Notes under the pieces: generated by a model | The model's database searches: none | Told to the model about the DNA's origin: nothing | Seen by the model: only the letters and a program-made list of their open reading frames with translations | Source: Palleronia sp. LCG004 | GTDB taxonomy: Bacteria > Pseudomonadota > Alphaproteobacteria > Rhodobacterales > Rhodobacteraceae | Assembly (NCBI RefSeq): GCF_032931615.1 | Contig: NZ_CP136759.1 | Location: 1-64,000, forward strand | DNA length: 64,000 nt | Direction of reading: 5' to 3' | Made by a program: the position numbers and the translations under genes | Part shown: positions 47,035 through 56,522 of the stretch, piece after piece | Layout of the letters: every line of letters starts with the position of its first letter | Position numbering within the stretch: the first letter of the stretch is position 1

Positions 47035-48167
47035 GGCCCCTGCGCATCGCGGTCATGGGCCATGTCCGGTTTCCCATCGCACGTCCGTTTCGCGGCGGGA
47101 TGGAGGCGCATTGCTGGCATCTGGCACGCGGACTTCGCGCGCGTGGCCATGACGTTACGCTCTTCGCGAGTGGCGACAGCGCGGCCGGGTGCCGACTGCA
47201 TCCGGTCCTCAAGGAGCATTACGACCGCAGCTATCCCTGGCATCTCTGGAACGGGACGCCCGAGCTGACGGGGCATCTCGACCACGCCCATGCGCGTGCC
47301 ATCGAAGAGCTTCGCGACAGCGGCTTCGATATCGTTCACAACAACTCATTGCATCGCTTTCCGCCCCGCATGGCGCGCCGCGACCGCATCGCGATGCTGA
47401 CCTCGCTGCACGTTCCGCCTTTTCCCGTGCTTCATCGCGCCGTTCGGGACGGCATCGCGCCTTGGTCTCGGTTCACCGTTTCGTCCGATCGCCAGCGCAG
47501 GGCCTGGTGGCCGAACGGCGCGCCGCCCGAGGCGCATGTCCTGCCGAACGGAATCGATCTCGACGACTGGCCCTTCGCCACGCAGGGTGAGGGGGGCGCG
47601 GTGTGGTCGGGGCGGATCACCGCAACCAAGGCACCGCATCTCGCGGCTCGGGCCGCGCGGATCGCCGGGCTGCCGCTCTCGATCTTCGGACCCGTCGAGA
47701 ACGAGGATTATTTCGAGGCCGAACTCAGACCGCTTCTCGGAGGCGAGATCCGCTATGGCGGACACCTTTCGGCCGCGGACCTTTCCCGCGAGGTCGCCCG
47801 GGCTTCGGTACTCTTCTTCACACCGCTCTGGGACGAGCCCTTCGGGCTGTCGGCCATCGAGGCAATGGCATGCGGCGTGCCCGTCGCGGCGACCGACATG
47901 GGTGCCGTGCGCGAGGTCATCGGCCCCGCGGGCCGGTTCGCACCCCCGGATGACCCCGAAGCCCTTGCCCGGGCGGCTCTAGACGCCATGCAGATCCCGC
48001 GCCGCGTACCGCGCGACCGGGTGGAGCGGCTCTATGCCCTCGACATCGTGCTCGATCGAACGGAGTCACTCTATCGCGAAACGCGGCGGGGCCTCGACCA
48101 TGACGCGGCTCCGGTCGTCTTCAAGCCGATCGAGCTTCCCGAACGCGCGAAGCATCCCGTTCGATAG
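47031..48167 (+). CDS. Family 4 (GT-B) glycosyltransferase
   Basis: A 378-aa enzyme with MGHVRFPIARPFRGGMEAHCWHLARGL at the acceptor side and the donor-site motif WDEPFGLSAIEAMACGVPVAATDMGAVREV. SGRITATKAPHLAARAARIAG matches the UDP/GDP-sugar domain of GT4. It begins with a 4-base overlap and ends the glycosyltransferase run, 65 bases before a tRNA gene on the other strand. Confidence 0.88.
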   Translation: MRPLRIAVMGHVRFPIARPFRGGMEAHCWHLARGLRARGHDVTLFASGDSAAGCRLHPVLKEHYDRSYPWHLWNGTPELTGHLDHAHARAIEELRDSGFDIVHNNSLHRFPPRMARRDRIAMLTSLHVPPFPVLHRAVRDGIAPWSRFTVSSDRQRRAWWPNGAPPEAHVLPNGIDLDDWPFATQGEGGAVWSGRITATKAPHLAARAARIAGLPLSIFGPVENEDYFEAELRPLLGGEIRYGGHLSAADLSREVARASVLFFTPLWDEPFGLSAIEAMACGVPVAATDMGAVREVIGPAGRFAPPDDPEALARAALDAMQIPRRVPRDRVERLYALDIVLDRTESLYRETRRGLDHDAAPVVFKPIELPERAKHPVR

Positions 48168-48232
48168 ATACAGGATCGCATCGCCCGGAACCGATACTGT
48201 CCCGGTGGAAGATCAATTCGAAATGTGCGGAA

Positions 48233-48307
48233 TGGCTGGGGTGGTAGGATTCGAACCTACGATACACGATACCAAAAACCGATGCCTTACCGCTTGGCTA
48301 CACCCCA
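48233..48307 (-). tRNA. tRNA-Gln (anticodon TTG)
   Basis: The 75-base minus-strand gene includes an encoded CCA. The acceptor stem is TGGGGTG/CACCCCA, the D-arm GCCAAGCGGTAAGGC, the anticodon loop TTTTGGT (TTG) and the T-arm GTAGG-TTCGAAT-CCTAC. The outermost anticodon-stem pair looks like T-T (27-43), a small oddity. It stands alone, not in a cluster. Confidence 0.95.
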
Positions 48308-48438
48308 ACGCGAGATGGGTTCTAAGCGAGAGCGATCGGGAGACGCAAGCCCCTCCCGGCAAAAACGTCGGGAAATCTTGCATGGGGTACCGGGCAGGGC
48401 CGATTGCCGTCGGTTGTCCGTCCGGCGCGGACGGTTAG

Positions 48439-49032
48439 ATGGGGGGCATGTCCGATCTTCGCGCGCGCCTCGCTGCCTGTACCATCTGCGCCGAGCGGTT
48501 CGCCGCCACGGCGACCGGTCACCGGCCCAACCCGGTCGTCTGGTTCCGTCCCGGCGCGCGAATCCTCATCGCATCGCAGGCCCCCGGACTGCGCGTGCAC
48601 GAGGCCAACACGCCGTTCTGGGACCAGTCGGGAAAGCGTCTGCGGGACTGGCTCAGGCTCGACGAGGCGACATTCTACGACCGCCACCGCGTGGCGATCG
48701 TGCCGATGGGGTTCTGCTTTCCGGGATACGACCGGTCGGGCTCGGACCTGCCGCCGCCGAAGGTCTGCGCCGCGACCTGGCGCGAGGCCGTCCTCGACTA
48801 CGTGGGCGAGGTGGATCTGACCGTGCTCATCGGCGGCTACGCGCAGAAATGGCACCTCGGGACGAAATCGAACGTGACCGAGACCGTGATGGCCTGGCGC
48901 GATCACGCGCCCCGCATCTTTCCCTTGCCGCATCCGAGCTGGCGCAATACCGCGTGGCTGAAGCGCAATCCGTGGTTCGAGACCGATCTTCTGCCCGAAT
49001 TGCGCGCCCGTGTGACGGAGGTTCTGCAATGA
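48439..49032 (+). CDS. Uracil-DNA glycosylase family protein
   Basis: A 197-aa protein of the UDG superfamily: ARILIASQAPGLRVHEANTPFWDQSGKRLRDWL corresponds to motif 1 and the glycosylase loop, and PLPHPSWRNTAWLKRNPWF to the His-containing motif 2. A CxxC-like pair (ACTICAERF) near residue 14 is present, but only two Cys, so an Fe-S cluster as in UDG families 4/5 is not assured. Role: probable base-excision repair or a diverged nucleic-acid enzyme. The start is 48439 or 48448; neither has a convincing ribosome-binding site. It overlaps the next gene by 4 bases. Confidence 0.8.
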   Translation: MGGMSDLRARLAACTICAERFAATATGHRPNPVVWFRPGARILIASQAPGLRVHEANTPFWDQSGKRLRDWLRLDEATFYDRHRVAIVPMGFCFPGYDRSGSDLPPPKVCAATWREAVLDYVGEVDLTVLIGGYAQKWHLGTKSNVTETVMAWRDHAPRIFPLPHPSWRNTAWLKRNPWFETDLLPELRARVTEVLQ

Positions 49033-49802
49033 CGGCACTCGATCGAGCCCACGAGGCGATGGAGACCGCGCCCGACGACGACAGTGCCCGCCTGGCCTTC
49101 TACGAACGCTTGGCCGATGCGGAGCTCTTCCTCCTCCTCAAAGCCGAACCCGAGGGGGCCACGCTGGACCCGCGGATCTTCGAGACGTCGCAGGGCAGCT
49201 TCGTGCTGGTTTTCGACCGGGCGGAGCGTCTGTCGGACTTCGCCGAGGGTCAGGCTCCCTTCGCCGCCCTGTCGGGCCGTGTGCTCTGCACCATGCTTCA
49301 GGGACAGGGCGTGGGCCTCGCGCTCAATCCCGGTGTCGCACCCTCGTCGTTCCTGCTGACGCCCGCCTCGGTCGATTGGCTGGTCGAGACTCTGTCTGAC
49401 GGGCCCGACGAGGTCGAGGCCCGCCCGACCGAGCTCGGCGCGCCCTCGGGCCTGCCGGAGAGGCTTCTGACCGCGCTCGACACCAAGCTCGCCACGGCAA
49501 CTGGGCTCGCGCGGATGGCCTATCTGGTCGAGGCGACGTTCGAGGGGGGAGGGCGCACGCATCTTCTGGCCTTCATCGACGCCGCCCGCGGGGCCGAGGG
49601 GGCATTGTCGCGCGCGGTGCGCGAGGCGCTGGTCTTCTCCGGTCTCGAGGCAGGTGCGCTCGACGTGGCGTTCTTCGATGCCTCCGACGCGATGGCGGGG
49701 CGGCTGGCGCGGGTGGGGCTCCGGTTCGATTTGCCGGTCTTCGAGCCGCCGAAGCCCTTCACGCCCGGTGGCGACCCCGATACGCCGCCCAAACTACGCT
49801 AG
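49029..49802 (+). CDS. SseB-family protein
   Basis: A 257-aa acidic soluble protein with two alpha/beta halves typical of SseB-domain proteins: LADAELFLLLKAEPEG and SFVLVFDRAERLSDFAEGQAPFAALSGR in the N-terminal domain, then a second domain of about 100 residues (MAYLVEATFEGGGRTHLLAFIDAA). The family's function is poorly defined. It begins at an ATGA overlap with the UDG-like gene and its stop overlaps the convergent gene's stop by 4 bases. Confidence 0.8.
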   Translation: MTALDRAHEAMETAPDDDSARLAFYERLADAELFLLLKAEPEGATLDPRIFETSQGSFVLVFDRAERLSDFAEGQAPFAALSGRVLCTMLQGQGVGLALNPGVAPSSFLLTPASVDWLVETLSDGPDEVEARPTELGAPSGLPERLLTALDTKLATATGLARMAYLVEATFEGGGRTHLLAFIDAARGAEGALSRAVREALVFSGLEAGALDVAFFDASDAMAGRLARVGLRFDLPVFEPPKPFTPGGDPDTPPKLR

Positions 49803-50740
49803 TAGCCCGCGCTGCGATCGACCACGTTCTCGAGCGCTTGGCCACGTTCGGCCCGCGCGATGTTGTCGACGATGGCGCGCGATGCGCTGGGCGCGCGGGT
49901 GGCCGAGGCGATATGCGGCGTTACGGTCACGCGCGGATGGGTCCAGAACGGATGATCCTTCGGCAGCGGCTCGGTCCGGAAGGTATCGAGCGTCGCATGC
50001 GCGATCTGACCAGTTCCGAGCGCGTCGAGAAGCGCCGCCTCATCGACGAGGCCGCCGCGCCCCGGGTTCAGAAGAACCGCGCCCTTGGGCATCAGGGCCA
50101 GCCGGCCCGCATCCACGATACCTTCCGTCGCGCGGGTCAGCGGCAGCAGCAGCACCGTGATCTCGCCGTGGCCAAGCGCGGCGGCAAGCCCGTCCTCGCC
50201 GTGATGCGTCGCGATACCGTCCAGATCCTTGGGCGACCGGCTCCATCCTGCCACGTCGAAATTCAGACGCGACAGTGCGTCCGCGCAGGCCGCGCCAAGC
50301 GCGCCGAGGCCCAGGATCGTCACCTTCCTGTCGCGGGCGAGCGGCGGGGCGGCACCGGTCCATTCGCCATCGAGTCCGTGGATTTGCGCGTCCATCCCCA
50401 GATGGTGGCGCAGGACATGGCCCGTCACGTATTCAACCATTCCCTCGGTCAGGCCGGGATCGACCATGCGTGTCAGCGGTACTTCGAGCGTATCGTTTCC
50501 CACGATATCCTCGACCCCGGCCCAGAGGCTCAGCACAGCGCGCAGGCGGGGAAAGCCCGAGAAATCCGACAGACCGCCATTCGGGGCATGAACGATGTAA
50601 TCGACCTCCTCCGCCGGATGATCGCGCGACAGATCCGCCTCGAGCCCCGTCTCGGACAGGGCACGGGTCAGGTAGGGGCGGTATTCGTCCCACTTGTCGT
50701 CGCGCGCGGCAAAGAGGATGCGGAGGGTGCGGTCGGTCAT
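49799..50740 (-). CDS. D-2-hydroxyacid dehydrogenase (glyoxylate/hydroxypyruvate reductase A-like)
   Basis: A 313-aa NAD(P)-dependent enzyme with the Rossmann motif ILGLGALGAACADALSRL, LNPGRGGLVDEAALLDAL, DTFRTEPLPKDHPFW (catalytic Glu) and TPHIAS (catalytic His). The short N-terminal domain resembles GhrA-type reductases. It overlaps the rodA stop by one base and ends the mre/rod operon, though its metabolic role appears unrelated to cell shape. Confidence 0.88.
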   Translation of the reverse strand: MTDRTLRILFAARDDKWDEYRPYLTRALSETGLEADLSRDHPAEEVDYIVHAPNGGLSDFSGFPRLRAVLSLWAGVEDIVGNDTLEVPLTRMVDPGLTEGMVEYVTGHVLRHHLGMDAQIHGLDGEWTGAAPPLARDRKVTILGLGALGAACADALSRLNFDVAGWSRSPKDLDGIATHHGEDGLAAALGHGEITVLLLPLTRATEGIVDAGRLALMPKGAVLLNPGRGGLVDEAALLDALGTGQIAHATLDTFRTEPLPKDHPFWTHPRVTVTPHIASATRAPSASRAIVDNIARAERGQALENVVDRSAGY

Positions 50741-51885
50741 CAGCGGCCTCTCGGGCGGTGGACATGGGCGGATTGCGCGAGCCCGAAGCCCGCCAGCAGG
50801 ACGAGCATTGCCGACCCGCCGTAACTGACCAGCGGCAGCGGGACGCCCACGACCGGGGCAAGGCCCATCACCATCGCCATGTTGATTGCAAAGAACAGGA
50901 AGAAGGTCGTCGCCACGCCAAGCGTCACCAGCGACCCGAATCGGTCGCGGTTGCGGAATGCCGACACCGCACAGAAGATCACGATCGTGACGTAGAGCGA
51001 CAGGAGCGACACGGCCCCCACGAAGCCGAATTCCTCGGCGAGGGTGGTGAAGATGAAGTCGGTATGCTTCTCGGGCAGGAAATTCAGGCGCGATTGCGTG
51101 CCCTGCATGAAGCCGCGACCGGTCCATCCACCCGACCCGAGCGCGATCTTGGATTGCGTGATGTGGTATCCCGCGCCGAGCGGGTCGTTCGCGGGGTCGA
51201 GGAACGTGTCGATCCGGCGATACTGGTAATCCTTCAAAAGCTGCCAATCCGTCCCGCGAGAGCTCAGAACCGCGCTGACCAATCCCACGCCCGCCCCGAT
51301 CACGGCCATGAAATACCACCAGCTGACCCCCGCGAGGAACATCACGACCCCGCCGCCCGTCACGAGGAGCAACGCGGTTCCGAGATCGGGCTGTCGCAGC
51401 ACGAGGTAGGTCGGCAGCGCAATCAGCAGCAACGGCACGACGAGCCAGACCGGTCGCGAGGTCTTCGACGTGTCGAGCCAGTCGTAATAGGCGGCAAGCA
51501 CCATCACGAGCGTGATCTTCATGAGCTCGGAGGGTTGCAGCCGGATGATCCCGAGATCGATCCAGCGTTGCGCACCCATGCCCGTCTCGCCGAAGAACTC
51601 GACCCCCAGAAGCAGCACGAGCGAGACCCCATAGGCAAGCCCGGCAACGTTGCGCCAGAACCAGATCGGCACCATCCCGATGACGAACATCACTGTAAGG
51701 CCGAACGCGAAACGTTCCATCTGCGGCTCGGCCCAGGGGTACATCGACCCACCGGCAACGGAATAGAGCATCATGAACCCGACCGAGGCGACCGTGCAGA
51801 GCAGGACGACGAGCGGCCAGTTCAGATAGAGGATCTTCGACAGGCCCGTGGGCACGAGCTTGACGTTGTATTCGAGATAGCTCAC
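50740..51885 (-). CDS. rodA: Peptidoglycan glycosyltransferase RodA
   Basis: A 381-aa SEDS-family membrane glycosyltransferase that polymerises lipid II for cell elongation with PBP2. It has about ten membrane segments and the SEDS-typical GAQRWIDLGIIRLQPSELMKI, RQPDLGTALLLV, EKHTDFIFTTLAEEFGFVG and GVPLPLVSYGGSAM. It overlaps mrdA by 4 bases. Confidence 0.96.
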   Translation of the reverse strand: MSYLEYNVKLVPTGLSKILYLNWPLVVLLCTVASVGFMMLYSVAGGSMYPWAEPQMERFAFGLTVMFVIGMVPIWFWRNVAGLAYGVSLVLLLGVEFFGETGMGAQRWIDLGIIRLQPSELMKITLVMVLAAYYDWLDTSKTSRPVWLVVPLLLIALPTYLVLRQPDLGTALLLVTGGGVVMFLAGVSWWYFMAVIGAGVGLVSAVLSSRGTDWQLLKDYQYRRIDTFLDPANDPLGAGYHITQSKIALGSGGWTGRGFMQGTQSRLNFLPEKHTDFIFTTLAEEFGFVGAVSLLSLYVTIVIFCAVSAFRNRDRFGSLVTLGVATTFFLFFAINMAMVMGLAPVVGVPLPLVSYGGSAMLVLLAGFGLAQSAHVHRPRGR

Positions 51886-53804
51886 GCGCGGCCGCTCCGC
51901 TCGGTGGGGCGGAAATCCTGCCGCAAGTCGAGTTCGCTCAGGAACTGGCCGATCCGGCCCCTCTGCGCCGATGGATAGCTTTCGACCGGTGGCATCTTGC
52001 CGTGCAGCGCATAGAGAAGGATGTCGCGCGCGATGGGGGCCGCGACCGACGACCCGCCGCCGCCATGCTCCACCACGACCGAGACCGAGATATGCGGGTT
52101 GTTGAAGGGGGCGTAGCCCACATAGAGCGCATGGTCGCGCTGTTCCCAGGGGACGTCGTTGTTGCTGACGACGACGCTGCGCACCTGGCTCGTCCCCGTC
52201 TTGCCGGCCATGCGCATGTCCCCCGCCTCGATGCGCGAGCCGTAGGCGGTGCCGCGGCGCGAATTGCAGACCGCGTCCATGCCGTTCCGGACGATGCGAA
52301 GATGCTCGTTCGAGAAGCCCAGCGGCTCAAGGCCGCGGGGCTCGAGCTCCACCCCATCGATCGACTTGACGAGCCGCGGCTCGATCCGCGTGCCCGAGGC
52401 GAGCCGGGCGGTCATCACGGCGAGCTGCAGCGGCGTCGAAAGCACGTAGCCCTGGCCGATCGAGGCGTTGAGGCTGTCGCCCACGCGCCAGGGCTGCTGA
52501 TAGCGCTCCTGGAGCCAGGCCCGGTCGGGCATCGCACCGGGGCTGACGGCCGACATCGGCAGATCGAACCGCTCTCCCAGGCCGAAGCGGCGCGCGGTCT
52601 CGGCGATCCTGTCGATGCCGATGCGCTGGGCGAGTTCGTAGTAGTAAACGTCGCAGGATTGCTCGAGCGACTTCTCGAGATCGACCCAGCCATGGCCGCC
52701 GCGCTTCCAACAATGAAAGCGCCGGTTGCCCAGCTTGTGGTAGCCGCCGCAATAGAACGTCTCGCCGGGGTTCAGCTGACCCGCATCCATCGCGGCGAGG
52801 CTGACCATCATCTTGAAGGTCGATCCCGGCGGATAGGCCCCCTGCACGGCCTTGTTCGACAGCGGGCGATAGATGTTCTCGGTCAGCTCGCCGTAATCGG
52901 CGACCGAGATGCCGCGCACGAACTTGTTGGGATCGAAGGACGGTGCGTTGCCGACGGCCAGAAGGTCTCCGTTACGCGTGTCCATCACCACCGCGCTTGC
53001 CGACAGGGCCGGTGCGAGGCGGGCCTCGACGAAGTTCTGCAGCCGGCTTTCGACGGTAAGCTGGATGTTCGCGCCCGGAATACCCGGATCGCGGCCGAGC
53101 TCGCGCATGACGCGCCCGGCGGCGTTGACCTCGATGCGGCGCGTGCCCGCCTTGCCGCGCAAGTCACGCTCGTACTTCTGCTCGACCCCGGTCTTGCCGA
53201 TCTGGAATTTCGGGATCTGCAGCAATGGATCGTCGTCGTCGATCCGCTGAAGGTCGTAATCGCTGACCGGGCCGACATAGCCGATGATATGGGCGTGATC
53301 CTCGGCCAGCGGATAGTTCCGGGTAAGGCCCACATCGGGCGTGATGCCCGGAAGGGCAGGGGCGTTGACCGCGACTGCTGCGATGTCCTCCCAGCTGCGC
53401 TGATCGGTCAAGGTGACGGGCACGAAGGGCGAGCGGCGCGCGATTTCCTTCTTCGCGCGCTCGAGCTCGACCGGGTCGAGATAGATGAGGTCCCCCAGCC
53501 GGGCGATCACCTCGTCGACATCGCCCGCATCCTCGCGCACGATGACGATGCGGTAGTTCTGCGCGTTCTCGGCGAGCGGGATGCCGTTGCGATCGAAGAT
53601 CAGGCCCCGCGCCGGCGCGATGAGGCGCATGTTGATGCGGTTCTCCTCAGCCAGCAGGCGGAACTGGTCGGCCTGCTCGACCTGCATCTGGCGCATCCGC
53701 CACCCGAGAACCCCTGCCACGCCGAGCTGCAGGCCGCCGAGCACGAGCCCCCGTCGGGAGATGCCGCGCAGGCTCGTCTCGGTGTCGCGTGGCGTGCGTT
53801 TCAT
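51882..53804 (-). CDS. mrdA: Penicillin-binding protein 2 (elongation transpeptidase)
   Basis: A 640-aa monofunctional transpeptidase of the elongasome. It has an N-terminal membrane anchor (about 18-38), the pedestal domain with LIAPARGLIFDRNGIPLAENAQNYRI, and the transpeptidase domain with SxxK motif PPGSTFKMM, SxN-like LEQSCDVYYY and KTGT in MAGKTGTSQVRSV. The start at 53804 (MKRTPRDTETSL) overlaps mreD by 4 bases. Upstream in-frame extension is a shadow. Confidence 0.96.
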   Translation of the reverse strand: MKRTPRDTETSLRGISRRGLVLGGLQLGVAGVLGWRMRQMQVEQADQFRLLAEENRINMRLIAPARGLIFDRNGIPLAENAQNYRIVIVREDAGDVDEVIARLGDLIYLDPVELERAKKEIARRSPFVPVTLTDQRSWEDIAAVAVNAPALPGITPDVGLTRNYPLAEDHAHIIGYVGPVSDYDLQRIDDDDPLLQIPKFQIGKTGVEQKYERDLRGKAGTRRIEVNAAGRVMRELGRDPGIPGANIQLTVESRLQNFVEARLAPALSASAVVMDTRNGDLLAVGNAPSFDPNKFVRGISVADYGELTENIYRPLSNKAVQGAYPPGSTFKMMVSLAAMDAGQLNPGETFYCGGYHKLGNRRFHCWKRGGHGWVDLEKSLEQSCDVYYYELAQRIGIDRIAETARRFGLGERFDLPMSAVSPGAMPDRAWLQERYQQPWRVGDSLNASIGQGYVLSTPLQLAVMTARLASGTRIEPRLVKSIDGVELEPRGLEPLGFSNEHLRIVRNGMDAVCNSRRGTAYGSRIEAGDMRMAGKTGTSQVRSVVVSNNDVPWEQRDHALYVGYAPFNNPHISVSVVVEHGGGGSSVAAPIARDILLYALHGKMPPVESYPSAQRGRIGQFLSELDLRQDFRPTERSGRA

Positions 53805-54334
53805 GCGCGCGATCCTTCTCTCTCGGCGGGTCCGGCGGATCTCACCCCCATCACGAAGGCGCTGAAGGCGACGACCGCTGGATAGCAGGCCGCCGTGATG
53901 AATACGTGAACGAGGATGGCCGTCAGCGGCGGTCGCGGCACGGCGAAAAGCGCGAGAACGAGCCCGTTCAGGATCGTCAGCGCAAAGAGGACGGCCGTCA
54001 CCATCATCCACTCCACAAGAAACGGCAGTTCGGCACTGACGTTCCTCCGCACCCGCAGGAATTCGAGCCCCAGCAGGACAAGCGCCGTCCAGAGGCCGAG
54101 CGGCCGCATGAAGAGGATGTCGGATACGAGGATCACGCCCGCCACCAGAAGGACCGGCACGTAGGCGGGCTTGCGCAACACCCACGCGAAGGCCAGCAGC
54201 ACCAGCAGATCGGGCGCGGGAAGGGCGTCCGCCGAAATGTGGAAGGGCAGGATATGGATGAAGATCACGCAGGCCGATACCGCGAGGAATCCCGCGCGAT
54301 ACGTCCAACGGCGGAGCGTGAGCGGATCAACCAT
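53801..54334 (-). CDS. mreD: Rod-shape-determining protein MreD
   Basis: A 177-aa membrane protein with five to six hydrophobic segments, located between mreC and mrdA as usual. Sequence conservation of MreD is low, so the call leans on position, size and topology. It overlaps mreC by 8 bases and mrdA by 4. Confidence 0.9.
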   Translation of the reverse strand: MVDPLTLRRWTYRAGFLAVSACVIFIHILPFHISADALPAPDLLVLLAFAWVLRKPAYVPVLLVAGVILVSDILFMRPLGLWTALVLLGLEFLRVRRNVSAELPFLVEWMMVTAVLFALTILNGLVLALFAVPRPPLTAILVHVFITAACYPAVVAFSAFVMGVRSAGPAEREGSRA

Positions 54335-55232
54335 CGACCGGCTCCGGGGCCTGGGCCACGGTGGCGGGCGGGCGATCCGGCACGACGAGCGTTCCCGGAT
54401 CGCTCACCGGCGCGCCGGGATGCGATCGCAGGACGCGCAGGAATTCCAGCCGTTCGTAATCTGCGGCAAGCCGGACCCGCAGGCGGCGATCGGTGCCCTC
54501 GACGACCTGACCCACGAGAAGGCCCGCGGGCAGCATGCCGCCGTCGCCCGAACTTACCACACGGTCGCCGGGCCTGACCGCATCGGCCGTCTCGAGGAAG
54601 TCGAGCGGGGGGAGCTTGGAATTGTCGCCCGCCAGGATCGCACGCTGGCCGGAGGGTTGCACCGTGACGGGCACGCGGCTGTTGTTGTCGGTCATCAGGA
54701 TCACCCGGCTCGACGTCTGCCCCACGCCCGAGATCCGCCCCACGAGTCCGAGCCCGTCGGTCGTGGCCCAGCCGTCGCGGATCCCGTCGCGCGAGCCAAG
54801 ATTCAGCAGGACGGAATTGCGGAAGGGCGATCCGCTATCTGCCAGCACCACGCCGGTGATGAAGGTGAGCTTCGGGTCGAGCCGCACCTTGTTCAGATCG
54901 AGCAGCTTTGCGTTCTGCTGTTCGAGCTGCAGCGCGGCCTCCTTCCAGGCCTTCATCTGCTGCAGCTCGCGGCGCAGATCGCGGTTCTGCTCGTAGATGC
55001 GCGTGTAGCTCTCGAAGTTCTCGACCATGCCTGCGAGCTGGGTGACGGGGATGAGCGCCCATTCGAAGCTCGGCACGATCTCGTCGACGATCTGGGCGCG
55101 GAACCGCTCCGCCCTGGGACTGTCGATCCGCCAGAAAAGGAACACCCCGAGGAGGAGCACGACGACGATCCCGGTCAGGATGCGCCTCACCGGCCGGACG
55201 AAATCTTCCGAATTGTGCCTGTCCGTCGCCAT
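54327..55232 (-). CDS. mreC: Rod-shape-determining protein MreC
   Basis: A 301-aa bitopic protein with a membrane anchor (about 17-37, LTGIVVVLLLGVFLFWRI), a coiled coil (about 75-110) and the periplasmic beta-barrels with LNLGSRDGIRDGWATTDGLGLVGRI and DRVVSSGDGGMLPAGLLVGQV. It activates PBP2-RodA. A short Pro-rich tail follows. It starts 43 bases after mreB. Confidence 0.95.
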   Translation of the reverse strand: MATDRHNSEDFVRPVRRILTGIVVVLLLGVFLFWRIDSPRAERFRAQIVDEIVPSFEWALIPVTQLAGMVENFESYTRIYEQNRDLRRELQQMKAWKEAALQLEQQNAKLLDLNKVRLDPKLTFITGVVLADSGSPFRNSVLLNLGSRDGIRDGWATTDGLGLVGRISGVGQTSSRVILMTDNNSRVPVTVQPSGQRAILAGDNSKLPPLDFLETADAVRPGDRVVSSGDGGMLPAGLLVGQVVEGTDRRLRVRLAADYERLEFLRVLRSHPGAPVSDPGTLVVPDRPPATVAQAPEPVDG

Positions 55233-55275
55233 AACGCCCCTTCGACCCCGGCCTTTCCGCCAAGGCGTTCAAGGT

Positions 55276-56382
<1,107 letters not shown>

Positions 56383-56474
56383 TTATAAGGATTGCTCAGT
56401 TCAGGCGAAAGGGCGCTGCCGGGGGGTGGCGGCGTAATTCTGCCGGGATCGCACCCGCCGGAGCCGATCCCGCG

Positions 56475-56501
56475 GCGGAGGTTTCGCGGCGAAACCTCCG
56501 C
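56475..56501 (-). other. Perfect 12-bp hairpin between leuA and mreB
   Basis: GCGGAGGTTTCG (56475-56486) and CGAAACCTCCGC (56490-56501) with a CGG loop lie 22 bases past the leuA stop. No T-run follows on either strand, so it may be a Rho-assisted terminator, an mRNA 3'-end protector or a dispersed repeat. The adjacent 16-base palindrome CTGAGCGATCGCTCAG (56511-56526) overlaps the leuA stop codon. Confidence 0.6.
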
Positions 56502-56522
56502 ACATGGGGACTGAGCGATCGC

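Noticed and set aside
42887..48167. Capsule or O-antigen locus
   Set aside because: No Wzx, Wzy, Wzz, Wza or ABC polysaccharide export genes, and no nucleotide-sugar synthesis genes, are present.
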